DNA from: Kiritimatiellia bacterium
GTDB taxonomy: Bacteria; Verrucomicrobiota; Kiritimatiellia; JAAZAB01
Assembly (NCBI GenBank): GCA_028718125.1
Contig: JAQUMN010000014.1
Coordinates: 32,765 to 96,764, forward strand
Length of the DNA: 64,000 nucleotides
Direction of reading: 5' to 3'
A program made the translations under genes and the position numbers. Below are positions 8,776 through 18,558 of the stretch, piece by piece. The notes below the pieces were generated by a model. It saw only the letters and a program-made list of their open reading frames with translations. It had not been told where the DNA came from and did not search any database. Position 1 is the stretch's first letter. Each line of letters starts with the position of its first letter.

Positions 8776-9366
8776 ATGTCAATCGCCGTCATTGTTGCCC
8801 TGTGTATCGTCGGCATCGCGCTTTTGTATGCCGTCGGTGCTTATAACCGGCTCATTAATCTGCGCAACCGGTTCAAAAACGCATTCGCCCAGATTGATGT
8901 TCAGCTCAAGCGCCGCTATGACCTGATCCCGAATCTGGTGGAAACCGCCAAAGGATATATTAAACATGAGCGCGGGACGCTGGAAGCCGTTACGTCGGCC
9001 CGCAACCAGGCTTCGGCGGCCGTGCAAAAAGCGGCGGCTAATCCGGCCGATGCCGGTGCCATCCAGGGACTAATGGGTGCGGAAGCCACCCTGACCGGCG
9101 CGCTTGGCCGCCTGTTTGCCGTGGTCGAGGCCTACCCCGACCTGAAGGCCAACCAGACCATGGCCCAACTGATGGAGGAACTGACCTCCACTGAGAACAA
9201 GGTTTCGTTTGCGCGTCAGGCCTATAACGACGTTGTCATGATTTATAACATTGCCCGCGAAACTTTTCCGGCCGTGATCGTGGCCAACCTGTTCGGCTTC
9301 ACGCTGGCCCAGTTGTTTGAAATCACCGCGGCCCAGGAGAAGGAAGCTCCGAAGGTGACATTCTAA
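8776..9366 (+). CDS. lemA: LemA family protein
   Basis: LemA proteins are small membrane proteins with an N-terminal membrane helix and a helical-bundle domain; their biochemical role is not settled. The 196-residue product starts MSIAVIVALCIVGIALLYAV (membrane segment) and has the hallmark NRLINLRNRFKNAFAQIDVQ followed by LKRRYDLIPNLVETAKGY. The ATG at 8776 is chosen because AAAGGAG precedes it. The gene lies directly before an M48 metallopeptidase, a recurrent pairing that suggests a shared envelope quality-control role (inference). Confidence 0.95.
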   Translation: MSIAVIVALCIVGIALLYAVGAYNRLINLRNRFKNAFAQIDVQLKRRYDLIPNLVETAKGYIKHERGTLEAVTSARNQASAAVQKAAANPADAGAIQGLMGAEATLTGALGRLFAVVEAYPDLKANQTMAQLMEELTSTENKVSFARQAYNDVVMIYNIARETFPAVIVANLFGFTLAQLFEITAAQEKEAPKVTF

Positions 9367-9439
9367 TTTCGGATTTGTGATTTCTGATTTCTGATTGAAA
9401 ATCCGCAATCAGAAATCCAAAATCAGAAATTATAGAATC
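9367..9439. repeat. AATC-type symmetric intergenic repeat
   Basis: The lemA-M48 gap is filled by degenerate tandem motifs. The left half repeats GATTTCTGATT and the right half repeats AATCAGAAATC, so the two halves can pair as a long imperfect hairpin. Similar text occurs at 29876-30006 and 36190-36247. Function unknown. Confidence 0.6.
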
Positions 9440-11410
9440 ATGGATTTCTTTGAGCATCAGGAAAGAGCCCATCGCAAAACCACGCTGCTGGTGGCTTACT
9501 TTTTACTGGCGGTCATCCTGATTATCGCCGCGATCTACGCCGTGTTTGCCTGCGTCTTCCTGCCGCCGGCGCCAAGTAATGCATCCGGTTCGGCAGTGGC
9601 CATCGCCCAGGCCTGGTGGCGCGCTGATCTGCTGATGTGGGTGGCGACCATTACCATCGGCGTCATCAGCCTGGGCACGCTCTATAAAATCATTGCGCTC
9701 TCCCAGGGCGGCGATGCGGTGGCACGCATGCTGGGCGCGCGGCCGGTGCCCGCCGACACGACAGACCTGCAGGAACGGCGGCTGTTGAACGTGGTCGAGG
9801 AAATCGCCTTGGCTTCCGGCACGCCGGTGCCGCGCGTATTCGTCCTCGATAATGAAAACAGCCTGAACGCATTCGCCGCCGGTTTCTCGACGCGGGACGC
9901 CATCATCGGCGTCACCAATGGATGCCTGACGATGCTCACCCGTGACGAACTGCAGGGCGTGATCGCACACGAATTCAGCCACATTCTCAACGGCGACATG
10001 CGCCTGAATTTGCGGCTCATGGGCCTGCTCAACGGAATTCTTATTATCGGCATTATCGGCTACTGGATTTTCAGGATCGCCATCAACAGCGGGCCGCGCA
10101 CGGCCGGAATCGGCAGAAAAAAAGGCGGCAATCCGATTGTCTTTATCCTGGTGGGCTTGGCCATCATGGCCATCGGCTACATCGGCGTATTCTTCGGCAA
10201 GCTGATTAAGAGCGCCGTCTCGCGCCAGCGCGAGTTCCTGGCCGATGCCGCCTCCGTACAGTTCACGCGCAACCCGGACGGCCTGGCAGGTGCACTCAAG
10301 AAGATCGGAGGATTTCTGGCAGGCTCGCGCATCCAGAACCCAAACGCCGAGGAGGCCAGCCATCTGTTCTTTGCCAACGGCCTGGGCCGTTCGTTTCTGA
10401 ACCTTATGGCCACGCACCCGCCGCTGGTCGAACGCATTCGGCGGATTGATCCTGCTTTCAAAGGCGATTTTGCCGCCGTAAATGCGGCGCCCATGGCGGG
10501 CACAGATGGGGCCGCCTTGTCGGCTCTGGCCCCTGCCCTCTCCGGCACACAAGCACCACCGACCACAGGATCAAGTCGTCCCGCGACGATTGTCCTGCAG
10601 CCGCACGAAACCCTGCAGAGCATCGGGCATCCGCAGGCGGAAACCCTGAAGTATGTGACCGCCCTGCTTAACGCTTTACCAGACGCCATTAAAATCGCAG
10701 CCCGTGATCCGGTCGGCGCGCGCGCTCTGCTCTACGGCCTAATGATCAGCGCCGACGAGCAGGTCCGCAATATCCAGTTCCAGCGCCTGACCGAAAAAGC
10801 TGAGCCGGATGTAACCGAGCGGACGCGGGCATTGGCGCCTGAGCTTGCGTCCCTGCCGGCGGCATCGCGCCTGCCGCTGACGGATGTGGCCCTGACCGCG
10901 CTGCGGACGCTCTCGCGCGCACAAGTGGAAACCTTCCGGGACAACCTGCGCGCGTTGATCGAGGCCGATGCGTCCATTTCGCTTTTCGAATACATGCTGG
11001 AACGCATGGTCGTTCGTCGCCTCGCAAGCCAGTATGGCCGGCCGCGGCGGGTTATCGTCGAATACTATGATCTCAAGCCTCTTCTGCCGGAGTCCGCCAC
11101 TTTGCTCTCCACCCTGGCCTACTACGGCCAGCCGGAAGAGGACCAGGCGGCACACGCCTTTCAGTCCGGCGCGGCACGGCTGAATTTGCCGTTGCGCATG
11201 CTCCCGAAGGATGCATGCGGATTGGCCGCCGTGGACCAGGCGATGAACATCCTGAACACGGCATCGCCCGCCATAAAAAAGATGATCCTGGACGCATGCA
11301 TCGCCTGCGTCGCTGCGGATGGCCGCACGACGGTGACCGAAGCCGAACTCCTGCGCGCTGTTGCCGACTCGCTGGACTGCCCCATCCCGCCCTTTGTAGA
11401 AATTAAGTGA
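9440..11410 (+). CDS. M48 family metallopeptidase with C-terminal TerB-like domain
   Basis: This is a membrane-bound zinc peptidase related to HtpX. The N terminus (MDFFEHQERAHRKTT) leads into two membrane helices (about residues 15-40 and 58-75). The zinc motif HEFSH is at 177-181 and the downstream ligand Glu in RQREFLADAASV, with further membrane helices between them. The remaining ~300 residues are a helical C-terminal region ending in a TerB-like segment (ACIACVAADGRTTVTEAELL). HtpX itself is about 290 residues, so more than half of this 656-residue protein is extra. I chose the ATG at 9440 because the upstream frame is repeat sequence. The function, membrane protein turnover together with LemA, is inferred. 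Confidence 0.93.
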   Translation: MDFFEHQERAHRKTTLLVAYFLLAVILIIAAIYAVFACVFLPPAPSNASGSAVAIAQAWWRADLLMWVATITIGVISLGTLYKIIALSQGGDAVARMLGARPVPADTTDLQERRLLNVVEEIALASGTPVPRVFVLDNENSLNAFAAGFSTRDAIIGVTNGCLTMLTRDELQGVIAHEFSHILNGDMRLNLRLMGLLNGILIIGIIGYWIFRIAINSGPRTAGIGRKKGGNPIVFILVGLAIMAIGYIGVFFGKLIKSAVSRQREFLADAASVQFTRNPDGLAGALKKIGGFLAGSRIQNPNAEEASHLFFANGLGRSFLNLMATHPPLVERIRRIDPAFKGDFAAVNAAPMAGTDGAALSALAPALSGTQAPPTTGSSRPATIVLQPHETLQSIGHPQAETLKYVTALLNALPDAIKIAARDPVGARALLYGLMISADEQVRNIQFQRLTEKAEPDVTERTRALAPELASLPAASRLPLTDVALTALRTLSRAQVETFRDNLRALIEADASISLFEYMLERMVVRRLASQYGRPRRVIVEYYDLKPLLPESATLLSTLAYYGQPEEDQAAHAFQSGAARLNLPLRMLPKDACGLAAVDQAMNILNTASPAIKKMILDACIACVAADGRTTVTEAELLRAVADSLDCPIPPFVEIK

Positions 11411-11513
11411 CTTAGCGATTGAGTTGTTCAGCGATGTAAGAAATAATAAATTTTCTGACAATCACTCAATCATTGAATCGCTAAATTATTCAATATAGAG
11501 AGAATATTGCCTT
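11411..11513. repeat. Symmetric intergenic repeat (TTAGCGATT/AATCGCTAA)
   Basis: The gap before the inositol monophosphatase gene carries TTAGCGATT near its left end and its exact complement AATCGCTAA near its right end, with degenerate GATTGA/TCAATC motifs between. It may act as a terminator-like hairpin or a mobile repeat; neither is shown. Confidence 0.5.
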
Positions 11514-12308
11514 ATGAAAAACAAATCATCCTCCCCTGCCCTGCCCTCCCTTGATCGCCTGCTTTCCTGCGCGGAAGCGGCCGCGCGCGCCGGCGGCGCG
11601 CATGCCTTGAAGCATACCCATCGCCGGCGCATCGTTGCGGAAACATTTGCCCACGACGTCAAACTGAAACTTGACCGCGAATGCCAGGACGTGGCCGAGC
11701 GGACGATCCGGAAATACTTTCCGCGCGCCGTGATCCTGGGCGAAGAAACCCCTATGACGCCGGCTAAGGCCGACATGCTCTGGATCATTGATCCGATTGA
11801 CGGCACCGTTAATTATTTTCACGGTCTGCCGCTATGGTGCTGCTCGGTCGCCGTCCAGGTCCGGGGACACACGGCCGCCGGCGCCGTGTATGCTCCCGTG
11901 CTGAAAGAATGCTACACCGCCCATCGCGAACGCTCCTCAACCTGCAACGGCAAACCGATAGCCGTAGCGGCCACACGCCGCCTGAAGGACGCCGTGATCC
12001 TAACCGGCCTCAACAAGCAAAACGATCTGCTAAACCATTCGATCGCGCTTTTTAAAAAGCTTTCGCGCAAGTCTCAGAAAGTGCGTATCATGGGATCGGC
12101 CGCTCTTGACATCTGCCAGGTGGCCGCCGGTCGGGCGGACGCGTTTTACGAATCCGGGATTTACCTGTGGGATGCGGCTGCCGCCGCCCTGATCGTTGAA
12201 CAGGCGGGCGGGCGGGCCGATATCATGGCCACCGGCCCGCACTACCAATTACGGATTATAGCCAGCAACGGCCGCCTGCACTCCCCGCTGAGACGGCTGA
12301 TAGTGTAG
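11514..12308 (+). CDS. Inositol monophosphatase family protein
   Basis: The product belongs to the Mg-dependent sugar phosphatase family (inositol monophosphatase, CysQ, HisN-type). The signature residues are present: GEE at 76-78, WIIDPIDGTVNY at 90-101 (metal ligands D93 and D96) and the C-terminal LWDAAAAALIVEQAGG. Length (264 residues) is normal. The substrate cannot be told from sequence; inositol-1-phosphate, 3'-phosphoadenosine phosphate and histidinol phosphate are all possible. No neighbour helps to decide. Confidence 0.92.
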   Translation: MKNKSSSPALPSLDRLLSCAEAAARAGGAHALKHTHRRRIVAETFAHDVKLKLDRECQDVAERTIRKYFPRAVILGEETPMTPAKADMLWIIDPIDGTVNYFHGLPLWCCSVAVQVRGHTAAGAVYAPVLKECYTAHRERSSTCNGKPIAVAATRRLKDAVILTGLNKQNDLLNHSIALFKKLSRKSQKVRIMGSAALDICQVAAGRADAFYESGIYLWDAAAAALIVEQAGGRADIMATGPHYQLRIIASNGRLHSPLRRLIV

Positions 12309-12471
12309 CCTGGGGCCCTGTAGGCAAGGGTGTCCCGCCAGCAGGCTGGTTTGCCTAAGGCATGATCCGCCTTAAGCGCATCCGCCATGGCGGAATTTGC
12401 CGAAAATGACCTGCCGCCTAACTTTCCGTTCAATGTCTCCCCACAAACACGTTTTTATTATCTGGAAAGCC

Positions 12472-12933
12472 CTAGGTCACCTTCTCAAACTCCAGCTTCG
12501 ATGCCTCGTCGAGTTTGGCGTAGGAGGAGATATGGAACATGTTGCCGATTACGTCGCGGATGAGCACTTCGTCATTGCCGATCCATTTGATATTGATGTA
12601 GGGATTCTTCATTGCAAATGCGCGCGGCCCTTTGTCGGTCTCCACTTCCCAGTACCGGTTTCCGAAACGGGCCTCGGTCTTGATGATTCTCCGGATTTCC
12701 GGCATGAAATAGGACTGGGAGAGTTCTTCCTCGGCGATCCGGCGGGATTCCGGATCGAGTTCGTCGAGACTCTTCAACATCGCGAATTCTTCCTTCTCGG
12801 CGAGAAAAGAGACTTCGCGGCCTTTGCCGGAGACCGGCCTGACCCAGACAGGCGTGACGGCAGCATCCTCTCTGCCTTCGCAATGCGCAAAGACTTGATC
12901 CAACTTACGGTAAAGAGTGATTCTATCAGCCAT
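12472..12933 (-). CDS. DUF1854 family protein
   Basis: The 153-residue product (start MADRITLYRKLDQVFAHCEG) matches the DUF1854 pattern: a segment with PVWVRPVSGKGREVSFL, then LKSLDELDPESRRIAEEELS, and a beta-rich C-terminal half with WEVETDKGPRAFAMKNPYIN. DUF1854 genes typically sit beside ABC exporters with a PH-like N-terminal domain, in some genomes near cyanophycin genes. That is the arrangement here, the ABC gene being about 150 bases upstream on the same strand. An upstream in-frame start at 12984 is possible but less likely. The biochemical role is unknown. Confidence 0.8.
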   Translation of the reverse strand: MADRITLYRKLDQVFAHCEGREDAAVTPVWVRPVSGKGREVSFLAEKEEFAMLKSLDELDPESRRIAEEELSQSYFMPEIRRIIKTEARFGNRYWEVETDKGPRAFAMKNPYINIKWIGNDEVLIRDVIGNMFHISSYAKLDEASKLEFEKVT

Positions 12934-13080
12934 TTGCAGATACTCCCTGAGAGCCTGCCTCAGCGCAAAACACCAAATATTCAACGCTTAAGTGCCAAGC
13001 ATGGCGCGATGCTTCCCACTTGGACCTTGAATATTGAATGTCGGCTGTTCCCCTTCAATTCACAATCAATCTGCAATCCT

Positions 13081-15288
13081 TCATCCTCCCCATACAACGG
13101 AGCGGAGGGCGGTTATCTGTGAATACGATTCCGCCAGTTTCGCGTATACGCCTTGTTTTTTCGTAAGCTCGTCGTGGCTGCCGATCTCCACGATCTTGCC
13201 GTCGTCAACAACGACCAGCCGGTCGGCGTTGCGCAGGGTGGAAAGCCGGTGCGCAATCGCAATGGTCGTACGGCCCTTGATCAGTTTGGTGATGGCGTCC
13301 TGAATGAATTTCTCGGTTGTGGCGTCAACCGAGGAGGTCGCCTCATCAAGAATCAGGACCGGCGGATTGTGCAGAATGGCGCGGGCAATGGAAATCCGCT
13401 GTTTCTCGCCGCTGGACAGCTTTGCACCGCTCTCGCCGATCATCGTGTCGTAGCCGTCGTCTTTCCTGACGATGAAATCATGGGCATATGCGGCCTTTGC
13501 CGCCGCGACAATATCGTCAAATCCAGCGTGTTCCATTCCATAGGCAATGTTCTCGGCAATGGTTGCGTTGAACAGGAAAGGTTCCTGCATGACTATACCC
13601 ATGTTTTTCCTGAGCTGGGACAGATTAAGATTCTTGACCGGAACGCGGTCTATCAGTATTTCGCCGCTGTCAGGATCGAAAAACCGCGTGATAAGATTAA
13701 TGATAGTGCTTTTGCCCGCGCCGGACTTGCCGACCAGTCCGATCATCTCGCCGCGTGCAATCCTGAAAGAGATGCCGTGGATAATTTCCTTACCCCGTTC
13801 GTAGCTGAAGTGGACATCTTTGAATTCAATCTCGCCGCGAATCTGCGGAAGCGTTATCGCTTCAGGATCGTTATAGGACTCAGGGGCGGAATCAATGACC
13901 TCAAAAATGCGCTCAGCCCCAGTGAACGCGTGAGACATCCAGTTAAGGATAACGGAGAACCATTGCAACGGGCCATAGAACAGCCAGATGTAGCCCACAA
14001 ACGCCAGCAGATCGCCAAGTGTGAGTCCGGATCCGCCGACGATCTGTCTTACGGCAAAGAGCCACACCATGGCCACGCCGACGGACATCACCCAGTACAT
14101 GACTTCGTTAAAGCTGCCGTACACGCGCTGTATTCCAATGTATGTGCCCGCGAGACTCGTGTTCAAACCGTCAAACTGGGATACCCGGCGTTGCTCCTGC
14201 GAAAAGGCTTTCACCACCTTCAACCCAAGGATGGATTCAGTGAGCATGGAGTGCATATGACCGATGGCGCTGCCTTGCCGATGAAAGAGCGGCGTGAGCC
14301 TGCCCCAGAACCACTTGCTGCCGAACACGAAGACCGGAATTGGAATGAAGACCAGCAGCGCGAGTATCCAGTTGATCTTTATAAGAATGGCGCCGATCAC
14401 AATGAAAGAGAGCGTGTTTATCAGCAGAAACGGAATTCCCTCAACGAGAAACTGCTGGAGTTCGCCGGTATCGTTCATGACTCTGCCGACGATTTCCCCC
14501 GGCTCGCGTTTGTTGAAAAAGCTGAGCTGCAGATACTGCAGAACTGCGTGCAATCTGCTCCGCAGGTCGGCCACAATCCGGGCGCTGATCCATGCGTTCA
14601 ACTGGATGTTGACCAGGCGCATGACCAGGTACAGCACGCCGGCCAGTATCATTGCCCCGATGTATAGCCACAATTTACCGAGGTCTTTCCTGCCGATAAC
14701 GTCATCTACGATCATTTTTGTGAGATAGGGCGGCACTACCTGGAACACTACGCCAAACGCGGTAACAACCATCAACGTTATCACTTTGCCCTTGTAAGCT
14801 TTTGTCAGCGATACGAGACGCGTAAAAATCTTCAGGCGTGGGACGCATTTCGGACATGCCGTATCCCGTTCGGGGAGTGGGGCCCCGCATCTTGGGCAGA
14901 ACCCGTGTTTCTGCCTGGGAGGCATCTCGATCTTGCGACCTTGAATATGCCCCGTAATCAGGCGCGCAATCACCGCAAAATGCGGAACCATGTGATTCGA
15001 ATAACTGATGAGGTGGTGAATACCGTCGCTGGCGACGGCCGAAAGCCGCCCGCCTCCGACCAGTTCGTCAACCTTGATTTCCTTTATTGTGGAAAGGGGA
15101 TATTCGGCCACAATATCGGTTTCGCTGGCTGTGATGAGCAACCTGTCGGTGCAAATCAGGTAACTCCTGCCGAACCGGCGATTCATCGTGAGATCGCTCT
15201 CCTGGTGGAAAAGGACCTGCCCTTTTCCTTCAAGAAGCCGATTCACTTCATCCGTGAGTTTTGCGTCGGGATTCATCTTCTTTGCCAC
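13081..15288 (-). CDS. ABC transporter, fused PH-like/zinc-ribbon, membrane and ATPase domains
   Basis: This 735-residue half-transporter would dimerise into an exporter. The N-terminal ~130 residues form a PH-like domain (FGRSYLICTDRLLITASETD). A zinc ribbon follows at about 130-150 (CPRCGAPLP and CPKC). A six-helix membrane domain spans about 155-440. The ATPase domain has Walker A GKSGAGKST at about 517, Q-loop MQEPFLF, signature LSSGEKQR, Walker B LILDEATSSVD and H-loop AHRLSTL, so it looks catalytically complete. The soluble front end is absent from ordinary MsbA-type exporters and links it to the DUF1854-associated type. The substrate is unknown. Confidence 0.93.
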   Translation of the reverse strand: MAKKMNPDAKLTDEVNRLLEGKGQVLFHQESDLTMNRRFGRSYLICTDRLLITASETDIVAEYPLSTIKEIKVDELVGGGRLSAVASDGIHHLISYSNHMVPHFAVIARLITGHIQGRKIEMPPRQKHGFCPRCGAPLPERDTACPKCVPRLKIFTRLVSLTKAYKGKVITLMVVTAFGVVFQVVPPYLTKMIVDDVIGRKDLGKLWLYIGAMILAGVLYLVMRLVNIQLNAWISARIVADLRSRLHAVLQYLQLSFFNKREPGEIVGRVMNDTGELQQFLVEGIPFLLINTLSFIVIGAILIKINWILALLVFIPIPVFVFGSKWFWGRLTPLFHRQGSAIGHMHSMLTESILGLKVVKAFSQEQRRVSQFDGLNTSLAGTYIGIQRVYGSFNEVMYWVMSVGVAMVWLFAVRQIVGGSGLTLGDLLAFVGYIWLFYGPLQWFSVILNWMSHAFTGAERIFEVIDSAPESYNDPEAITLPQIRGEIEFKDVHFSYERGKEIIHGISFRIARGEMIGLVGKSGAGKSTIINLITRFFDPDSGEILIDRVPVKNLNLSQLRKNMGIVMQEPFLFNATIAENIAYGMEHAGFDDIVAAAKAAYAHDFIVRKDDGYDTMIGESGAKLSSGEKQRISIARAILHNPPVLILDEATSSVDATTEKFIQDAITKLIKGRTTIAIAHRLSTLRNADRLVVVDDGKIVEIGSHDELTKKQGVYAKLAESYSQITALRSVVWGG

Positions 15289-15372
15289 ACGCCTTCATTT
15301 CCGCTACCGGGAACGAGGGGCTGCCCTTAGAACAAAGAATAAGAATTCGCCCCGGGGGTATCCCTCGACGGA

Positions 15373-16260
15373 TTACACAGCCTTCTGCACGGCTACCCAG
15401 CCTTCACGGCCCGGCACGTTCCCCTTTGCGATGCAACCGGGAGGAATGACCGACGCGGCGGGCAACAGGGCGCCTAACGGCACGAACTCGTGGCCCAGCA
15501 AAAGCGCCTTTTGTACAAACCGATCGAACAAGTCCCGGCAAATGATGCCTTCAGCCTCGGCATGAATTGTCAGGACATTGAGCCCATCAGGGCGGATTTT
15601 GGACAGCAGGTAGTCGTTGTAGCTCTCAGAGTCAATGCCGCTGCGGCCGATCACCTCATCATAGGTCGGCATGGTGGCCGGTATCTGAGGCTGGTTCAAC
15701 AGAACATTTGCGACTTGCGGACGAAAGACCGCCTGCCCGCGGCAGTCGCTGTTAAATACGAAAGGGAAATGTTCTTTTTCGCACAAGACGGTCTCAGTAC
15801 AGCGCCAGCCGGGCGCCCCCGAACAGACCGGCGGTGTGCCGACAATCGTGGTCATCAGGTCAACTCCGCGCTCCAGGCCGTCACGAATAACCTCCGGAAG
15901 CATGTGTTCGATGTGCGCCTGCCAAGTGTAGTGATCCCAGGCGTGTAATCCCATTTCATGACCGGCGCCGGCGGCCTGACGCAGGCAATCGCCCAGGCGC
16001 TTGCCGATGAGCGTCCCCGGCCAGCATGTGCCCCGCAGAAGAATGTCCCAGCCGTAAAGCCCCGCGGCATTACTCCGCAGCATCTTCACCAGGAAACGCG
16101 GACGCACCAGTCGCCAGATGTGGCGCCCCATGTTGTCGGGTCCCACTGAAAAGAAAAACGTGGCGCGAATGCCGCGGGTGGCCAGCAGACGGCAAAGGAG
16201 CGGCACGCCGTCACGCGTGCCGCGGAAGGTGTCCACATCGATGCGCAGACCTATTCTCAT
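15373..16260 (-). CDS. arnD: 4-deoxy-4-formamido-L-arabinose-phosphoundecaprenol deformylase
   Basis: ArnD removes the formyl group from undecaprenyl-phospho-Ara4FN before transfer of Ara4N to lipid A. The 295-residue product follows E. coli ArnD closely: [19 protein letters not shown] at the start, [45 protein letters not shown] (metal-binding His), FNSDCRG and TIHAEAEG. The first metal-binding Asp pair (DVDTF) is intact. Its ATG overlaps the arnA stop by 4 bases, so the pair is translationally coupled. The other pathway genes (arnB, arnC, arnT, arnE, arnF) are not adjacent. Confidence 0.95.
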   Translation of the reverse strand: MRIGLRIDVDTFRGTRDGVPLLCRLLATRGIRATFFFSVGPDNMGRHIWRLVRPRFLVKMLRSNAAGLYGWDILLRGTCWPGTLIGKRLGDCLRQAAGAGHEMGLHAWDHYTWQAHIEHMLPEVIRDGLERGVDLMTTIVGTPPVCSGAPGWRCTETVLCEKEHFPFVFNSDCRGQAVFRPQVANVLLNQPQIPATMPTYDEVIGRSGIDSESYNDYLLSKIRPDGLNVLTIHAEAEGIICRDLFDRFVQKALLLGHEFVPLGALLPAASVIPPGCIAKGNVPGREGWVAVQKAV

Positions 16261-18254
16261 TCCTGATCTTCGATGCCGAATTCACCGGACGCAACGGCTT
16301 CCTTGAGGAAGAAATCCAGGGTTTCATCCACCGACTGTTCGAGCGGAATCGTCGGCGTCCAGCCAAGCAGTTTTTGAGCCTTGCGGATGCTGGGCCGCCG
16401 ATGCTCCACATCCTGGTAACCGGCGCCGTAATAACGGCCGCTTTCCATTTCCTGGAGGCCGGCAAACGGCGGGAACTTGCTCCGCAGGGGATGCTTTTTG
16501 AATTTGCGGATCAGGATTTCGGCCAGTTCCTTGATGCTGGCCTCGTTGACCGGATTGCCGATGTTGAATATCTGGCCGTCGCATTTACCATCCTGGTTTT
16601 CGATGATCCGGAACAGGCCTTCAATGCCGTCCTTGACGTCCGTGAAGCACCGTTTCTGTTCGCCGCCATCGATCAGACGGATGGGACTGCCCTCAACCAG
16701 GTTGAGAATCAACTGGGTGATGGCACGCGAACTGCCGATGCGCGCCGACATCAGGCTGTCCAGGCGCGGCCCGATCCAGTTGAACGGACGAAACAGGGTA
16801 AAACGCAGCTTCTCGTGCCGGCCGTAGGCCCAGATGACGCGGTCCAGGAGCTGTTTGGAGCAGGAATAAATCCAGCGCTCCATACGGATGGGACCAACGA
16901 TCAGGCGCGAATTGTCTTCATCGAACTCCTGATCGTCGCACATGCCATATACTTCCGAGGTTGAGGGAAACACGATGCGCCGGCCATATTTTGCGCAGTA
17001 ACGCACAACGCGCAGGTTTTCCTCAAAATCCAGGTTGAACACCCGCAGGGGATTGCGCGTATATTCGATCGGCGTGGCGATAGCCACCAGCGGCAAAATG
17101 ACGTCGCACTTGCGCACGTGATACTCGATCCACTCTCGCGAGATGGAAATATCGCCTTCGTCGTAATAAAAGTCGGGCCGCTTGAGCAGCCGCGCGATTT
17201 TGTCCGAGTGCAGATCCATGCCGTGCACCACATATCGGCCGCTATCCAGCAGCCGCTCGCTGAGGGCATTGCCGATAAATCCGTTCACGCCCAGGATCAG
17301 CACGGCAGTTTTGCGCTTGGATGTGACCAGCTTGCGCGCACCCAGTCGCGCGCCCTTCGCCAGGCCCAGAACGGCGGCAACCTGGGCGCCCGCCATGACA
17401 ATATCCTTGTCCGGCTGAGCCAGTTCCACGTGCACGGCGCCCTGACCACAGGCCACGGTCAGCGGATCGGTCGCCAGCACAGTGCCGGGATTTTCGTTCG
17501 TCTTCGATTTTTCCGCCGTGGCCGACCACACCAGCAGTTTGCGGTCGCCTGAGAGGGTAAACGCGCCCGGATAGGGATGCGTAACGGCGCGGACCAGGTT
17601 GCAGATGCCCTGAGCGCTTTTGTTCCAGTCAATTTCACCATCCTCCGGGCGGCGCCCGCCGAAATAGGTGGCTTTTGCCTGGTCCTGGGGCGTGCGCGGC
17701 GCCTTAAGCGCGCGGACGCGCGGCAACGTCTTGTCCAGAAGGCGCGTGGAGGCAGCGGTCATTTTGCCGAAGAGCGTCAGCGCCGTTTCGCCCTTGTCTA
17801 TCGGCACCTTGGCCTGCGCCACGATATCGCCATCATCCGGATGCAGGGTCATGTAATGCAGGGTCACGCCGGTTTCTTTTTCGCCGTTGATCAGTACCCA
17901 GTTCACCGGGCAACGCCCGCGGTATTTCGGCAGAAGCGACCCGTGCAGGTTGATGCAACCCCGGGGCGGAATATCCAGGATCGCCGCCTTCACCATTTGG
18001 CGATAATAAAACGAGAAGATGATGTCCGGCTTCAAGGCCCGGATTTTTTCCACCCAGATCGGATGATTGATGTCCTCCGGCGCATAAACCGGGATGCCGC
18101 GCGCGGCCGCCAGCTCCGCTACGGAATGAAACCAGACGACCTCGCCGGGATTGTCCTTGTGGGTAAAAACCGCCTGCACATCGAACCCATTCCGCAAGAG
18201 CGCATCGAGGCCTGCACAACCAATATCATGATATGCTAAAACAATTGCTTTCAT
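16257..18254 (-). CDS. arnA: Bifunctional UDP-Ara4N formyltransferase / UDP-glucuronate decarboxylase
   Basis: ArnA has two enzymes in one chain: a C-terminal NAD-dependent domain that oxidatively decarboxylates UDP-glucuronate, and an N-terminal domain that formylates UDP-Ara4N. The 665-residue product (E. coli 660) keeps the formyltransferase residues N102, H104 ([14 protein letters not shown]) and D140. The C-terminal half has the Rossmann motif [41 protein letters not shown] and [12 protein letters not shown] start at the ATG at 18254, which matches the family start ([13 protein letters not shown]) and has GGAG before it; a GTG at 18281 is also in frame. Confidence 0.96.
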   Translation of the reverse strand: MKAIVLAYHDIGCAGLDALLRNGFDVQAVFTHKDNPGEVVWFHSVAELAAARGIPVYAPEDINHPIWVEKIRALKPDIIFSFYYRQMVKAAILDIPPRGCINLHGSLLPKYRGRCPVNWVLINGEKETGVTLHYMTLHPDDGDIVAQAKVPIDKGETALTLFGKMTAASTRLLDKTLPRVRALKAPRTPQDQAKATYFGGRRPEDGEIDWNKSAQGICNLVRAVTHPYPGAFTLSGDRKLLVWSATAEKSKTNENPGTVLATDPLTVACGQGAVHVELAQPDKDIVMAGAQVAAVLGLAKGARLGARKLVTSKRKTAVLILGVNGFIGNALSERLLDSGRYVVHGMDLHSDKIARLLKRPDFYYDEGDISISREWIEYHVRKCDVILPLVAIATPIEYTRNPLRVFNLDFEENLRVVRYCAKYGRRIVFPSTSEVYGMCDDQEFDEDNSRLIVGPIRMERWIYSCSKQLLDRVIWAYGRHEKLRFTLFRPFNWIGPRLDSLMSARIGSSRAITQLILNLVEGSPIRLIDGGEQKRCFTDVKDGIEGLFRIIENQDGKCDGQIFNIGNPVNEASIKELAEILIRKFKKHPLRSKFPPFAGLQEMESGRYYGAGYQDVEHRRPSIRKAQKLLGWTPTIPLEQSVDETLDFFLKEAVASGEFGIEDQE

Positions 18255-18558
18255 AATGGCTCCATTCTGAATTGACTTCACACCCCACCCTGTAATTGGC
18301 CATTACATTAAGCATTTCCGGCGGGTAAATGCAAAGGGATTTTTTTAGGAACAAGCTGTATTTGCAGTCACACTTCAAATCCACCAAGAAAGGGAGAAAG
18401 CGGCCTGTTCGATAATCCTGGGCTAAGGTTTATTCTCCCATCGCCATCACATTACTACATACACCGGGTAAATATCGCGCCTGGTTGCCGTGCGCGATGG
18501 CATCTGCCCCGCAAACATAACCTCGCCTGGTCAGCGTCAACAAAGTGGGCTATCGCCA
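18255..18558. other. Intergenic region between amrS and arnA
   Basis: About 300 bases separate amrS and arnA, both on the minus strand. A motif reading ATCGCCATCACAT occurs at about 18439 and again at about 18551, at the amrS stop codon, suggesting a small duplication. The arnA promoter should lie here, but I see no convincing -35/-10 pair and no RNA gene. Confidence 0.4.

Noticed and set aside
12381..12394. Palindrome TCCGCCATGGCGGA as an operator
   Set aside because: It lies between convergent genes, so it cannot control a promoter; more likely part of an intergenic repeat.
13153..14667. 504-codon plus-strand frame opposite the ABC transporter
   Set aside because: The minus-strand frame has complete Walker A, signature and Walker B motifs; the plus frame has none and no ribosome-binding site.
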